From positions 11,115-75,114 of the forward strand of contig JAAOMT010000402.1 in the NCBI GenBank assembly GCA_016748015.1: DNA of 64,000 bases, read 5' to 3'. The DNA comes from Geosiphon pyriformis (Eukaryota; Glomeromycota; Glomeromycetes; Archaeosporales; Geosiphonaceae). Both the position numbers and the translations under genes were made by a program. The notes under the pieces were generated by a model. It was not told the DNA's origin. It made no database searches and saw only the letters and a list, made by a program, of their open reading frames with translations. How positions within the stretch are numbered: position 1 is the first letter of the stretch; each line of letters opens with the position of its first letter. Positions 48,820 to 59,659 of this stretch are shown here, one piece after another.

Positions 48820-48951
48820 ATGCAACCAACAACCAACAATCAATCGTCCTTTAATCCCCTCTCAATTATCGCTCCGGGTAATGGCTCTATTAAAGGACCA
48901 ACCGGTGACCCTGACGACGGTAGCGGTACTGGCCAATGCTCGATCATGTAA
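48820..48951 (+). CDS. 43-residue CaaX-box peptide gene, copy F (candidate lipopeptide pheromone precursor)
   Basis: ATG at 48820, TAA at 48949-48951. It encodes the common peptide ending GTGQCSIM. It is the partner of copy C in the inverted repeat; the two differ only synonymously. The ATG sits in an A-rich context (TTTGAAAAAATG). The composition (Gly, Pro, Asn, Asp-rich, one Lys, one Cys) and lack of signal peptide fit a non-classically exported prenylated peptide. Confidence 0.8.
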   Translation: MQPTTNNQSSFNPLSIIAPGNGSIKGPTGDPDDGSGTGQCSIM

Positions 48952-49468
48952 AGTCGAATATTATTGGCATTAGCAATTCACCTCTCCAAATTATCATCGT
49001 CAACAATTTATTATCAGCCGAAATTTATAAAAGATATGGCCATTCCTTCTGATTTATACTTTTTCAAGAGGAACTTTAGAATTTTATCTAAATTAATATA
49101 AAACTAAATTTAGACTTTGCACAGGATCATTTAACCTTTAATCATGAATAACAAAAGAAAAGTCATTAGGACTATTCACAGCCAAAGTGTATAGATATTA
49201 TTTCGAATTTTAATTATATATTTGTATTAATGTGATGTTGTTTGCTGAATTTTTTATTGCCGTTATATTGGACTTGCTTTCTAGTAAATTGCTTAATAAT
49301 ACAATAAATAATTATAATAATAGAAAAAAATTATAGGCTTTTAAATATTAAACTTGTATTTGCGATAAAGATAACTCATAATAAATTGAAATAATTGTCA
49401 CTGTTTTAAACTTTTGAGATGATATCTTTCGCCATAAAACAAAAATTTTTGGTAGATTTATACACTTA

Positions 49469-50713
49469 CTGTCTTGTAAGAAAAAATTGGAAAAATATGA
49501 ATCTACTAAGATTACGTTTGGTTTAACCATTTTTGGTAAGTTTTATGACAGTAAAATAGAAACAGAATATTAGGTAAGTCGCTGAGCTCTAAAAACGTAT
49601 TAACTAATAGTTTTTTTTAAAACTTGTTTTTGAAATGCCGACTTCAAAGCAAGAAATGCAAAGTCGTATTACATTTTTGGAAGCAAGAAATATGAAAGGC
49701 GAAAAAAATACAGAATAAAACGAATATACCCCTTTCTACAATCTATAATATCCTCAAAAAACTCAAAAAAAAGGAACAATAAAGCATGCGAGTGGTAATG
49801 GTCAGCCAAGAAAGATTATGGGAAATTCTTTGAAAGTATTAGGGCAGATTCTTCGTAGAGATTCCTTAGTTTCGTCTAGATATTTAGCAATAAAGTTTAC
49901 TAAGAAAAGAATAAATGTTTCTCATGTTACTATTCAAAACCCTATATCTAATCTTAATTATAAAAAAAGTCTTCCTAGAGCAACACCAATGCTGACTGAA
50001 GAGCATAAGCGAAAACGTGTAAAATGGGCCAAAAACACCTGAATTATTATTGGAAAAGAACAGTTTTTACTGATAAAACGTCTTTTCAACTTTTTCAAAA
50101 CATAGTAAAATGTTGGCATAAAGGTACTCGACTAATTTGTTTTATGCCTAAAGATCAAACAAAAATTCTCGCATGGGGGGGTTTCTACGAAAAAGGAAAA
50201 ACTAGTTTATTCTGTTTTGTTCAAATAATGAATGCTCAATTTTATATAGATATTCTTCGTAACCACTTACCTGAAATTAGAGCAATGCTGGGGGATAATT
50301 GGCGATTCCAACAAGATAATAACCGCAAGAATACTAGCAAGCTTGCCAAAGAGTTTATTACTGAGAATACAACTGATTTGTTGGGGTGGCCATCTAATAG
50401 TCCCGACTTAAACCCAATAGAAACCTTTGAGCTATTGTTAAAAAGAATGTAGAAAAAAGAATGTGTTAAAATCGTAGTGAATTAGAGAGATTTATTGGGG
50501 AAGAGTGGCAAGATATTTCTGAATCTATCTTAATTGGGTTAGTAGGATCAATAAGTGAAATGATAATTGAGACAAATGGTGAAAGAATTTCCTATTAATT
50601 TTTTTTAATAAAATTATAATGGTATTTGACTTTCTAATAAAAGTTGTAATTTGGTACATTAGTTAAGACATAGTGATTATTTTTATATTTCCGATTTTTT
50701 TTTTACCAGACTG
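49469..50713 (+). mobile_element. Tc1/mariner transposon, decayed, with terminal inverted repeats
   Basis: About 1245 bp, flanked by TA on both sides (49467-49468 and 50714-50715). The ends match as inverted repeats: the right end, complemented, starts CAGTCTGGTAAAAAAAAA and the left CTGTCTTGTAAGAAAAAA, followed by TGGAAA or CGGAAA. Length and TA target site are typical of the superfamily. It inserted between CaaX copy F and kelch pseudogene K4. Confidence 0.8.
49635..50598 (+). pseudogene. Tc1/mariner transposase (broken)
   Basis: It starts MPTSKQEMQSRITFLEARN at 49635, but stops follow near 49717 and 49747. The middle part (49818-50042) is open, and a frameshift near 50030 leads to the catalytic part (50024-50452): VFTDKTSF (first Asp), WRFQQDNNRKNT (second Asp), WPSNSPDLNPIE (third acidic residue region), then a stop near 50450 and a remnant ending GERISY at 50598. 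The three acidic motifs identify a DDE transposase; the breaks mean it is not functional. Confidence 0.8.
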
Positions 50714-50719
50714 TATTTT

Positions 50720-51238
50720 TGAGATTCAGATTAATCAACCACCATAAATAAACTGAAATTTATAAAACAAAATCAGCAAGTGTGAATTTTAACATTACAA
50801 TCTGCTACTTTCCTCTTTAAAGATTTTTCAAACATAAAATACTGAAAATTTGTGCGCGAAGTGGTCAAAAAGATACATAGAATTATTGTCATTGGTTTTA
50901 AAAATAGTAAATATCTGTCAAAACGGAATTCGTTTTAGCTGTTATTAAATTGAAATTTATTTGCCTTGTCAATCAGGTTTATAATAAAAACTTAACAGAA
51001 TTCAGAGGTCAATTTATCTTTATGAAACCCATCTTATGGTACATGTATATGGGGTAATTGACCATCTTTTAACCTTAAGCTAGCGAGTGCAGTTTCAACC
51101 GGAATGCCAATTTATAATTAATTACGTTTCTTAATAGTAATTTCAAAGCCGTCTTGAAAATTGTTTTTCAGTTTCTTTCTAAGAATTTCATATAATTACA
51201 TTAAGATTAACATTTTGTACTGTCATTGATAAATGTGG
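50720..51238. repeat. Kelch 3' flank shared with K2 and K3
   Basis: 50.75-50.83 kb resembles the inverse of 31.63-31.74 kb, and 50.93-51.24 kb resembles the inverse of 27.40-27.72 kb. The kelch gene copies were therefore duplicated together with their 3' flank. Confidence 0.5.
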
Positions 51239-52790
51239 CTAAATTCTTGGATTTTTGATTGCTTGGTTGTTTGTTGTATTTCCTTGAATATTATTAGCCT
51301 TTGTTGAGCGGCGACGATATAAAATAAATACAAAAGCTGATCCTAAAAATATTAAACCAATTGAAGCAAGAGGGACTCCAATAATAAGTGCTAAATTCTT
51401 CGGATTTTTTTGTGGAGCAGGAGTTACTGGAATTTCGTGGATTACAGTGGGGGTCAATGGAACTACATAATTTTGTAGCCACTTAAAAGCTCCATTAGTT
51501 ATGTCGAATATTCTTATTTCCTTAGTCGGTTTGCTTTCTGTAGCTGTGGTATTATATTCCCCTATATTTCCAAAAAATATTATTATAAGATTTGAAATGC
51601 GGAAATTAAAAGTATCGCATTAAGAAGACTTACCAAATGCAATAATCATCAAGTTTTGATATCTTGTAGCGGTATGATAAGAGAGCACAGAAATATTGTT
51701 AGGAAGAGATTCTACAATTGGTACTGACCATGTAAATGTTTTTGTAATTAAAAACCATTAGAGGATAAGACCCCCATAAATTATGATATTGTATTCATCA
51801 GCAGCTAAACAAATATTAAATCATTTTAAAAAAAGTTAATTAATAAACATCTACAATTAATTATCAAATTACCAAGGATTGCTATATGTGCCATCCTATA
51901 TCTTAGACTAACGACGTTTTTTGCCTCCTTTTTACATTAAATAACCTTGTAAGACCATAAATTCTCAGGCTTTTCGTTAATGTTAAAAATTAATATATAT
52001 ATATAAAATCAGATATTAAAGTATTTATAATAAATCTCGCTCGAACTTTTGATTGCAAATTACTCTACTCAAGTCTCCATCTGGATCTGGATAAGAATGG
52101 CCAAATTCACCAATATAAATAATGCGTCCATCTGGTAATAATGTGGCAGTATAAGAATTCCTTGGTGAAGGAGAATTTAATGGAGTGATTTGAGTCCAGG
52201 ATGTAGAGTTTGTATCATATATATACATTGTTCTATCCTCTGAGTAAGTATAATATTGAGGTCCTCTTCAAACATATATTCTTCTATTTTTATCAATTAT
52301 TGTCTTAATATCTCTCCTTGCCTCTGAATTTTCAAATTGATTATGACTATTTGGAACCAGATAAGTTTATTTTATAAGTATAAATATTATACTTTTTGGG
52401 ACCTATCCACTTAAAAAAAATTCTTTTGAGCGTATTTTAGTATTGGATTTCTAAGCTTAAGAAATTTACATTTTCATCAAATAAAATAACTTCAGATATA
52501 TCTTTGGTTTCTACTACCTCAGTTGATAAATAAGATAGATTTGGAGAGTTGGGTAATGTCTCAAGTTCATAAAATGCGGGCGAATCGATGGAGAAATTTC
52601 GAGAAAGATCTAAGTACATGTTATTACTTGCAAAAATTTCATTTGAACTCATTACCCCGCTAAAGAAATAAATTCTTTCATCAATTAGAGAAGCTATATG
52701 GGCCACCCGAGGAGATGGCGAGAAATAGGAAGAAATAAGGATCGCATCATTTTGTAATAAAACAAGTAATATAAGAAATAGGTTTATCAT
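51239..52790 (-). pseudogene. Kelch-repeat membrane protein gene K4, decayed
   Basis: Exon 1 (52790-52470) is intact with signal peptide and FSPSPRVAHIASLIDERIYF. Exon 2 is frameshifted soon after GPKKYNIYTYK; the later part MYIYDTNSTSWTQITPL...LPDGRIIYIG (52228-52025) is in another frame. The next exons show lost splice acceptor context and a deletion that removes the HDNFTRPA segment. The last exon still encodes the membrane helix (LIIGVPLASIGLIFLGSAF) and RRRST tail, closest to K1. Multiple lesions make it a clear pseudogene. Confidence 0.75.
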
Positions 52791-52859
52791 TTGGGCTTTC
52801 TTGAGTGTTAAAGCAGATAACATATTAGGTTCATAATAATGAAGGTGGAAATGATTTAG

Positions 52860-53890
52860 ACTTTTTATAATTAAAACTTAACGAGGTTGTAAACATTGTG
52901 AAAATTTCTAGTTTCTTAATATGGCATCTATTCTCTTTGATTACCCATTTTTGGATCTTGGTGATTGTAAAAAATGCATATTACACCAAATTAAGATTTT
53001 CACTTAACCTCGATAGATTCGCCAAACAGTCTTTCAAAAAGTTTTACTAATAAAGAGCGTTGTGCTGGTTTAAATGCACATTTAAGCTTAAACTCTAGTG
53101 TTATATTCTATTAATAAAGTAGTAACTTGCTGCTTCATTAATAACCACTTTATATAGAATTCAGGAAACTATGCAAGACTTGTTATTTAATATAGTATAT
53201 ATACATGTAGTATGTGACATTGTCCAATATAATATTGCTATAGAAATGATTATTCACTTGAGGTGATAAATATTTAGTGGCTAAGAGTTTTAGGATTTTT
53301 TGAAAATTGAACTCGGTTTAATCTTTTAGTTCATTTGATACAACATTTCTTGCTAGATGTAGAAAAAAAGTAATATCGAAGGAATACTACATTAAATTCA
53401 TAAAAGATTTAATGTGCATTTACATTGTCACACCTTTATCGGTAACTAAAATTTATCATGTTTAAATAATAATATCCATCTCATAGATAGATAATTTGTT
53501 TCAGTATGCAATATGCTAAATCTTTTTTTCTGATGCAAATATACAGTTCTGATAGAAAGTAATGTTGGACAACTTTTTTTGGATTGGATAATTTTTTAAA
53601 CACACTAAAAATTCAAGATAAAATTTACCCAAGCGAGAGCCTAAGAAATTATATTAAACTTGTTATTAAAACTATTATTAAAGAAGCTAGCGAAACGATC
53701 TGCAACCCCAACTTAAGATTTCCATTTAAACTAAAAATAGCAATAACCAGTTTAAAAATATAAATGAGGGAACCAACTAAGCATCTATTTTCATAGCTAA
53801 CTTTCATTTCAGATTTCTTTGAATTATAAGTTGAAATCTTTATTTATTAGCGAGAAAAACTTTTTAAAACTTCTTCTTTACTAATCCAAA
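52860..53890. other. K4 upstream flank and intergenic
   Basis: A TATA box (TATAAAAAG on the minus strand near 52861-52868) precedes K4. 52.87-53.55 kb is the flank also found at 17.7-18.6 kb. Nothing was recognised from 53.55 to 53.9 kb. Confidence 0.5.
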
Positions 53891-53899
53891 ATATTGAAG

Positions 53900-56088
53900 T
53901 TTGATAATGCATTCTTCAACTTCATCAATTCAAAAGAAAACAATACCTCTCGAACGGCTTTAAGGAGCATTCATAGTCATCAAAGAAAATTTGGCCCTTT
54001 TTCCAGCTAGTGAACATTCAACAAAAGTTGCTAACTTGGTGAAAGAATATCTTGTGCATAATCAGAAAACACCTTAAGACTTATTCAATTGCTTGAATGA
54101 TAAAAGTTCAAAGCGTTCGATAGACAATATTTTGCTCGGCTTTTCTTTAGAACATGGAATTGGAACTATTCCTAATTTAACAAAAACATTTTTAGAATAT
54201 CAGAAAGCAGCGAATGCAGAAGATTCTCTTGGACAATTCTTCTTAGGTTACTGCTATAGCTATGGCATTGGTGCTTCACAAGATCGAAAAAAAGCATTTG
54301 AACTCTTTTCAAAAGCAGCAGAGGCAGGAAATCCTTTTGCACAAAACAATCTCGGATGGTGTTATCTAAATGGAATAGGAACAACGAAAAATGAGAAAAA
54401 AGCATTTGATCTCTTTTCAAAAGTAGCAGAGGCGGGACATTTAATGGCACAAAACAATCTTGGACTTTGTTATGAAGATGGGGGAACGACGAAAAACCTC
54501 TGAAAAAGCAGCAGAGGCAAATAACTTAAGTTATGGTAACAATTTTTCTAATTTGAATGCTCGCAACCTTACTTTAATGGTTCAAGATGATTTAGAACAT
54601 TTCATGTTACAATTCCTAAATCGAGGTTTAAGACTCTCGGATGACTCTAAAGGGAATTTGTCGATTTTGAAGCTTTCTTCGACCAGCTTTTTGATGAATT
54701 CAAGTGTTTTAAATGTGGTAGCATGGGCATAATTATTACTGGATTTCTTATATGTCCATTTTGTGACACTGATAATATTAATAATGATATATTTGAATCC
54801 AGATTACCGGAATGTCTGGAATGCTATCGCACATTAAAAGATCCACTTTGGTGTAATTTTTGTGAATCATTACAATTTTCAAAGACTTGGGGTACATGGA
54901 ATAGTGGAAATCATAATATTAATCACTATATAAAATATACACAAAGCGCTTCCGAAAGCTGTAGGGAATATTTAGAATGGATTTCTCCTGACGAGATGAT
55001 ATTTTTAGATCAGGTGGGAATGGGAGGATTTGGTGTTGTTAAAGAAGGCAGATGGGAGAGAGGCAAAATTCTTTTTTGGGACAAGAAAACTCAAAAGCAT
55101 GAACGAGGCGGTGTTACAAAAGCTGCTTTGAAATATTTTAAAAATAGTCAAAATCTTAGAATATATCAATTTAAATGAAGTATTTTCTTTTAAGAATATT
55201 GTTAAATTTTTATTAGCCTTAATTCTTATTCTAACACGAGAAAACATCTTAATTTAGTTCATTGCTCATCTTCGTTGTGCCTTTTGCAAATACATCCTTG
55301 AATTCTATGGAATCACAAAAGATCTTATAAACAATGAATTCGTTATGGTTTTACCATTTGCAGAACATGAGGACCTTAGAGCTATTCTAAAGATGAACAA
55401 GGATACTTTTACTTGATATATGTTTCTTCGTATTCTTTTTCAAGTCGCTGGTGGCCTACGATTTATACATGACTCAAAACTGGTGCATGGGGACTTACAT
55501 CCTGGAAATATCCTTGTTTTGAAATTAAACCCCTTAAAATTAGTCATTTCCGATCTTGGATTTTGTTGTCCTGCCGATTATGCTTCACAGTCTGGGAAAA
55601 TATATTGCGTTCTTGAGTATCTCGCACCCGAGATTTGCAAGGGAGCTCAAAATACTAAGTATAGCGATATATACAGCTTTGCTATAGTTTCCTGTGAAAT
55701 TATTTCAGGAGAAAGACCTTTGAATAATACGGACCTTATTTACGATCAATTTGATGTGATTGATGGAAAGCGTCCTATAATCAAAAAACATACACCTCAA
55801 TGTATTCAGGAAATGATTCAAAAAAATTGGCAATATAATCCATATTATCGTGATAGTGCAGATAACTGTAACTTAAAATGAACCTGTCCGTGAAAAAGAC
55901 TTAATTCTGAAGAGATACAAGATGGTAACCATGACATGTCAAGATATAAAAGTCAATTAATCTCGCAATCTAGAAAAAAGGAATCTGCTTCTTTTACACA
56001 TGGTAAGCATCCCATTTAATTTATTTAACATTTAACAAATTTTTCTAATACTAACGCCTTTTTTTTTAGATATGGATTGTTCCATTAG
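53900..56088 (+). pseudogene. Sel1-repeat / TKL kinase gene, broken
   Basis: Order of remnants: N-terminal helical region (FPASEHSTKVANLVKEYL near 53.99-54.05 kb), two to three Sel1 repeats (54093-54503, AQNNLGWCYLNGIGTTKNEK), a frameshift at about 54480, a Cys-rich part (CPFCD, ECLECY, WCNFCESL; 54723 on), the Gly loop VGMGGFGVVKEG and AALKYF, a 2-base loss near 55150, an intron at about 55177-55259, AHLRCAFCKYILEFYGITKD, a TGA stop at about 55414, then the C-lobe HGDLHPGN, DLG, APE (55420-55860), and a deletion near 55860. It is probably a Sel1-kinase fusion typical of these fungi, now inactive. Its 3' half is a near duplicate of the left-edge kinase. Confidence 0.7.
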
Positions 56089-56780
56089 CCTAAGTTATTC
56101 ATTCAATTAAAATAGAAACCCACGAATAAATGATATAATATTTTATATTAACTATAAAAATATGAAGAATTTTCATCAAAGAACGGGCTCTTTATAATAG
56201 TTTTAAATAATTTTTTTGTTTAAGATGATTTTGGAAACCGCTTTCTTATTTTTTTTTAATATTTTTATATAAAAGTATTATTCCATTTAACCATTAGTTA
56301 AGTTAATTTAATATTTTTATTCTCTAAAAAGAAACATGTATTAATCTTTTTAATATTTTTTATTAATAGCGTTGTTTTGCTGTTATGTTATTTATCAAAT
56401 GAATACAAAACCCCCAAATCAATTTGACAAGAATGAATTGATGGGAGAAAGATTAATTAAAAAAAGGAGAAAATTATGTGAGCGGGGCAAAACATTAAGT
56501 GCCTTTTACTTATATTTTTAGCATAAAAGGTATTAAACGCTTCAATATAAGATTTTAAATTATTAAAACTTATCATGATATATGTAAATATTTTCAAAGG
56601 AATGTGTTAGGGTTTTAAATCTTTATCAGAATAGAAAGTTTCTCAAAATTCTAGAATCTAAAATAGCTTAATTTCCTAAATTATAAGGTTAACCTCTTTA
56701 ATTCATAAAATCAAGAAAAAAAGCGGGCAAACATGATGGTACCATAAGGTCTATTAGGCTTTTTAATGGTGATTACTTTT
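55430..56780 (+). repeat. Direct repeat copy 2 (kinase 3' end plus flank)
   Basis: Same orientation partner of bases 1-1270. Confidence 0.6.
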
Positions 56781-56839
56781 TTATAAATAAAGCAACAAGC
56801 ATTATACTTCAATTTTTCATATCAGATTAAACCTACAAA

Positions 56840-57410
56840 AACTGAATCAGACCCTAATCTTCTAATATTGAATAGACCATTCAGAGAGGCAAATAAACGA
56901 GGTCATTCAACTCATTTTGATGAACGCGTTACAATTGATTCAGGGAAAGATTATTTATCACAAGAAATTTCAAAATCAAATCTTGTTAGGAAAAGAGGAT
57001 AAATATTTTGTGATGAAAAGTTAGATGATGACGTGGAAATAAAACCTTTAGACAAAAATTCGCAAAGCAAACCGAAAAATGAGTATAATAATTCTAAATT
57101 AATTTTTTATGAATTCTTTGCTTCTAATAAAAAAAAAGGGGATATTGACGAAAAGAGGGGTATTGAAACAAACGGTTTTAACAGTCTTCTAGTTTACAAA
57201 GATATGTCTCTTCTTTGTTGAAATTATCTTGATTGGAATCAAAGTGATGAAGGGGTCGTATATTTATCACACTACCTTAATGTTTGTTTCGAATGTATAG
57301 ATTTTATGAACAAAATTCAATATGACAACCAGATAAACTACTTTTTCCAAACATTAGCCTTATAAATGTACTTTATAAAGATGCAGTAGCATCAACAAGT
57401 GAAGCAGGTA
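56840..57410 (+). pseudogene. Decayed coding fragment of unknown family
   Basis: Consecutive open pieces with protein-like composition: SDPNLLILNRPFREANKRG... to a stop at 57001; a second piece in the same frame (DDDVEIKPLDKNSQSKPKNE) to 57221; then NYLDWNQSDEGVVYLSHYLN and CFECIDFMNKIQYDNQ. In-frame stops separate them. A GTAAGT donor near 57408 suggests former exons. I do not recognise the family; it may be the C-terminal part of the preceding kinase gene or an independent gene. Confidence 0.3.
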
Positions 57411-57794
57411 AGTGAGAACTTTAAAAAAAAAAAAAAAAGATACCATTAACAGTATTAATTTATTTGCTTCTGATTTTTTTATTGGTTCCAGTGTTGGGTA
57501 AACTTTTTGTTTGTAGGTATGCGTTTGGGCCAAAAAAGGGACTTTACAATAAGTTGAAAAAAGATACACCAGTGGGATAAGTTTGACAAAATCTGTAATT
57601 TTCATTTTTATTATTTCCCATCAATCTCTGTTTAATGGAGAACCCATTTTGAAACACAGGAATCGTATATGCACTTAAGAGTTGCCAAAGTGTCTGTCTA
57701 TTCTTCACGTTATAACCAGGATGTGAATGCAGTTGTTACCAGTTTAATCTATGTGTGAAGACAAAAAAGGGCAGAGGCCAGTGGAATTTTCATA

Positions 57795-57822
57795 TGTGTG
57801 TATGTATGTATGTATGTATGTA
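57795..57822. repeat. (GTAT)n microsatellite
   Basis: About six TATG/GTAT units. Confidence 0.8.
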
Positions 57823-58238
57823 AGTGTGTGGTAAAAATGGATATCAATCTTGAGATGTTATAACTATTCCAAAAGTCTCTTATAACTAGTAAAGGCTCAA
57901 AAATCTGAAATAGAAAGAGCAGAAAATTCTTATCAATTTAAATCTATAGGTTTCAAGCTATTAAAGATCGCTCAGTTTTTAAGAGGCCTAAGATGACAGC
58001 ATATATTTTTTGTGTAAGAAAATAAAAAAAAAAGGTTTATACTCAAAAAATCATTCTTTTTTTGGGGTCTTAAAACTAAAACAAGATTATCCTCAAAATT
58101 ATCTTTTTTAGCATTATTTAAAATTGAAAAGATTTTTTTGGTGCAACAATTAATCTTTTGTACAGCAATGTACTCAAAAAGTTATTGTTTTTGAGCGAAT
58201 ATACAGCAAGATACATATTTATGCATGTACTTTACGTG

Positions 58239-58560
58239 GGGGGGGGGGGGGGGGGNNNNNNNNNNNNNNNNNNNNNNNNNNNNNNNNNNNNNNNNNNNNN
58301 NNNNNNNNNNNNNNNNNNNNNNNNNNNNNNNNNNNNNNNNNNNNNNNNNNNNNNNNNNNNNNNNNNNNNNNNNNNNNNNNNNNNNNNNNNNNNNNNNNNN
58401 NNNNNNNNNNNNNNNNNNNNNNNNNNNNNNNNNNNNNNNNNNNNNNNNNNNNNNNNNNNNNNNNNNNNNNNNNNNNNNNNNNNNNNNNNNNNNNNNNNNN
58501 NNNNNNNNNNNNNNNNNNNNNNNNNNNNNNNNNNNNNNNNNNNNNNNNNNNNNNNGGGGG
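58239..58560. other. Assembly gap flanked by poly-G
   Basis: 300 N at 58256-58555, with about 17 G before and 5 G after. The round number suggests a placeholder or estimated gap. Poly-G in an AT-rich genome may itself be an assembly or sequencing artefact. Confidence 0.95.
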
Positions 58561-59198
58561 TTTTTTAATTAAACAATCGATTATGTCAATATTAGTTGAT
58601 AATCAAAATTGTGAAACAATTGTTTAGGAAAAAAAAACTCGTTTAAAAAGTTATCTATGGGAAAGAGGTTCGAAAATTAGATTTTCCAATAATAAAAAAC
58701 TTGTCAAATACTATTAAATGATTCATTTTACACTGTGTGTTGGTTTGACTTGTAATTATTTAATTTTCTTCCTTTTGACACTCAAAATATTTTTTTCCAA
58801 GCTTTTGTTTATATAAATAAAATAATTATCGAAATTCACAAATCAATTGTAAACAAACATACATGGATATTAAATAGCTTGTTATTAGAAAATAATATAG
58901 TCTAACTTTCGAAATTCTTGATCAAACATTACTTTCCATCAAGTATTTCTCAATTTCTTATAAAAAGAACAGTTGAGTTTCTTCTACTTTTAGTCATCAA
59001 AATTTAATATTGATTCAAAAATAAAAACTTGAACTAAATTTCACACCAGATTTTCCAATGCTATTATTTTAACAAGTTATTTCAAAGCTTTTTTATTTAT
59101 CCAACCAAAAATTTCGAGAAATTCAATTTTGTCTGTAGTGTTATCAGTTATTTCTCCATGGAAATCATTCTTTAAAGTTAATGAGAGTAGAGTGAACA

Positions 59199-59201
<3 letters not shown>

Positions 59202-59231
<30 letters not shown>
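59202..59231. repeat. (ATC)n microsatellite
   Basis: About ten ATC units. Confidence 0.9.
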
Positions 59232-59235
<4 letters not shown>

Positions 59236-59659
59236 AATTTGATAATAAATATGTTTTCAAAGTGGGTTGTATTTGTAAGGGAAATTTAAAGATCAACAAA
59301 TTTCTGTATAGCTTGGCTTGAAATAACAATTCTTGGGCCGAGAAAATAATGAGTTGAGTTGGCACTTTAATAATTAAAATTGAATTTCTGTCATAGAAAC
59401 AAAAATAACGAAAGAAACTTTCTGGCTATTATTGATGTGACAAAAAGATGTGAGATTTACCAAATTTATCATTGAATCTAGTAATTGAGTTGATTTCGGA
59501 GAAGCATATATTTGATCCCTTTTGAAAATATCAGATATAATGGTGGTGGTGATACTTGAAGCCTAAAAAAAATGGAAATTAATTAAACGGCTATTATAGC
59601 TCAACTAACAAATCAAATCAAAAAGCTTTTTATTTAATAGAAAATTCGATTACCATTTC

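Larger units (their letters stand above)
46150..49300 (+). repeat. Right arm of large inverted repeat (CaaX units E and F)
   Basis: Imperfect reverse complement of 41340-44460. The order of genes is mirrored, so all four CaaX genes point outward from the centre. Confidence 0.7.
57411..59600. other. Intergenic with microsatellite and assembly gap
   Basis: Contains a (GTAT)n tract at 57795-57822, the N gap, and an (ATC)n tract at 59202-59231. No gene was recognised on either side of the gap. Confidence 0.5.

Noticed and set aside
58158-58572. ORFs running through the N gap
   Set aside because: They consist mostly of unknown bases; not evidence of a gene.
59165-59365. Poly-Met minus-strand ORF
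   Set aside because: Product of the (ATC)n microsatellite.
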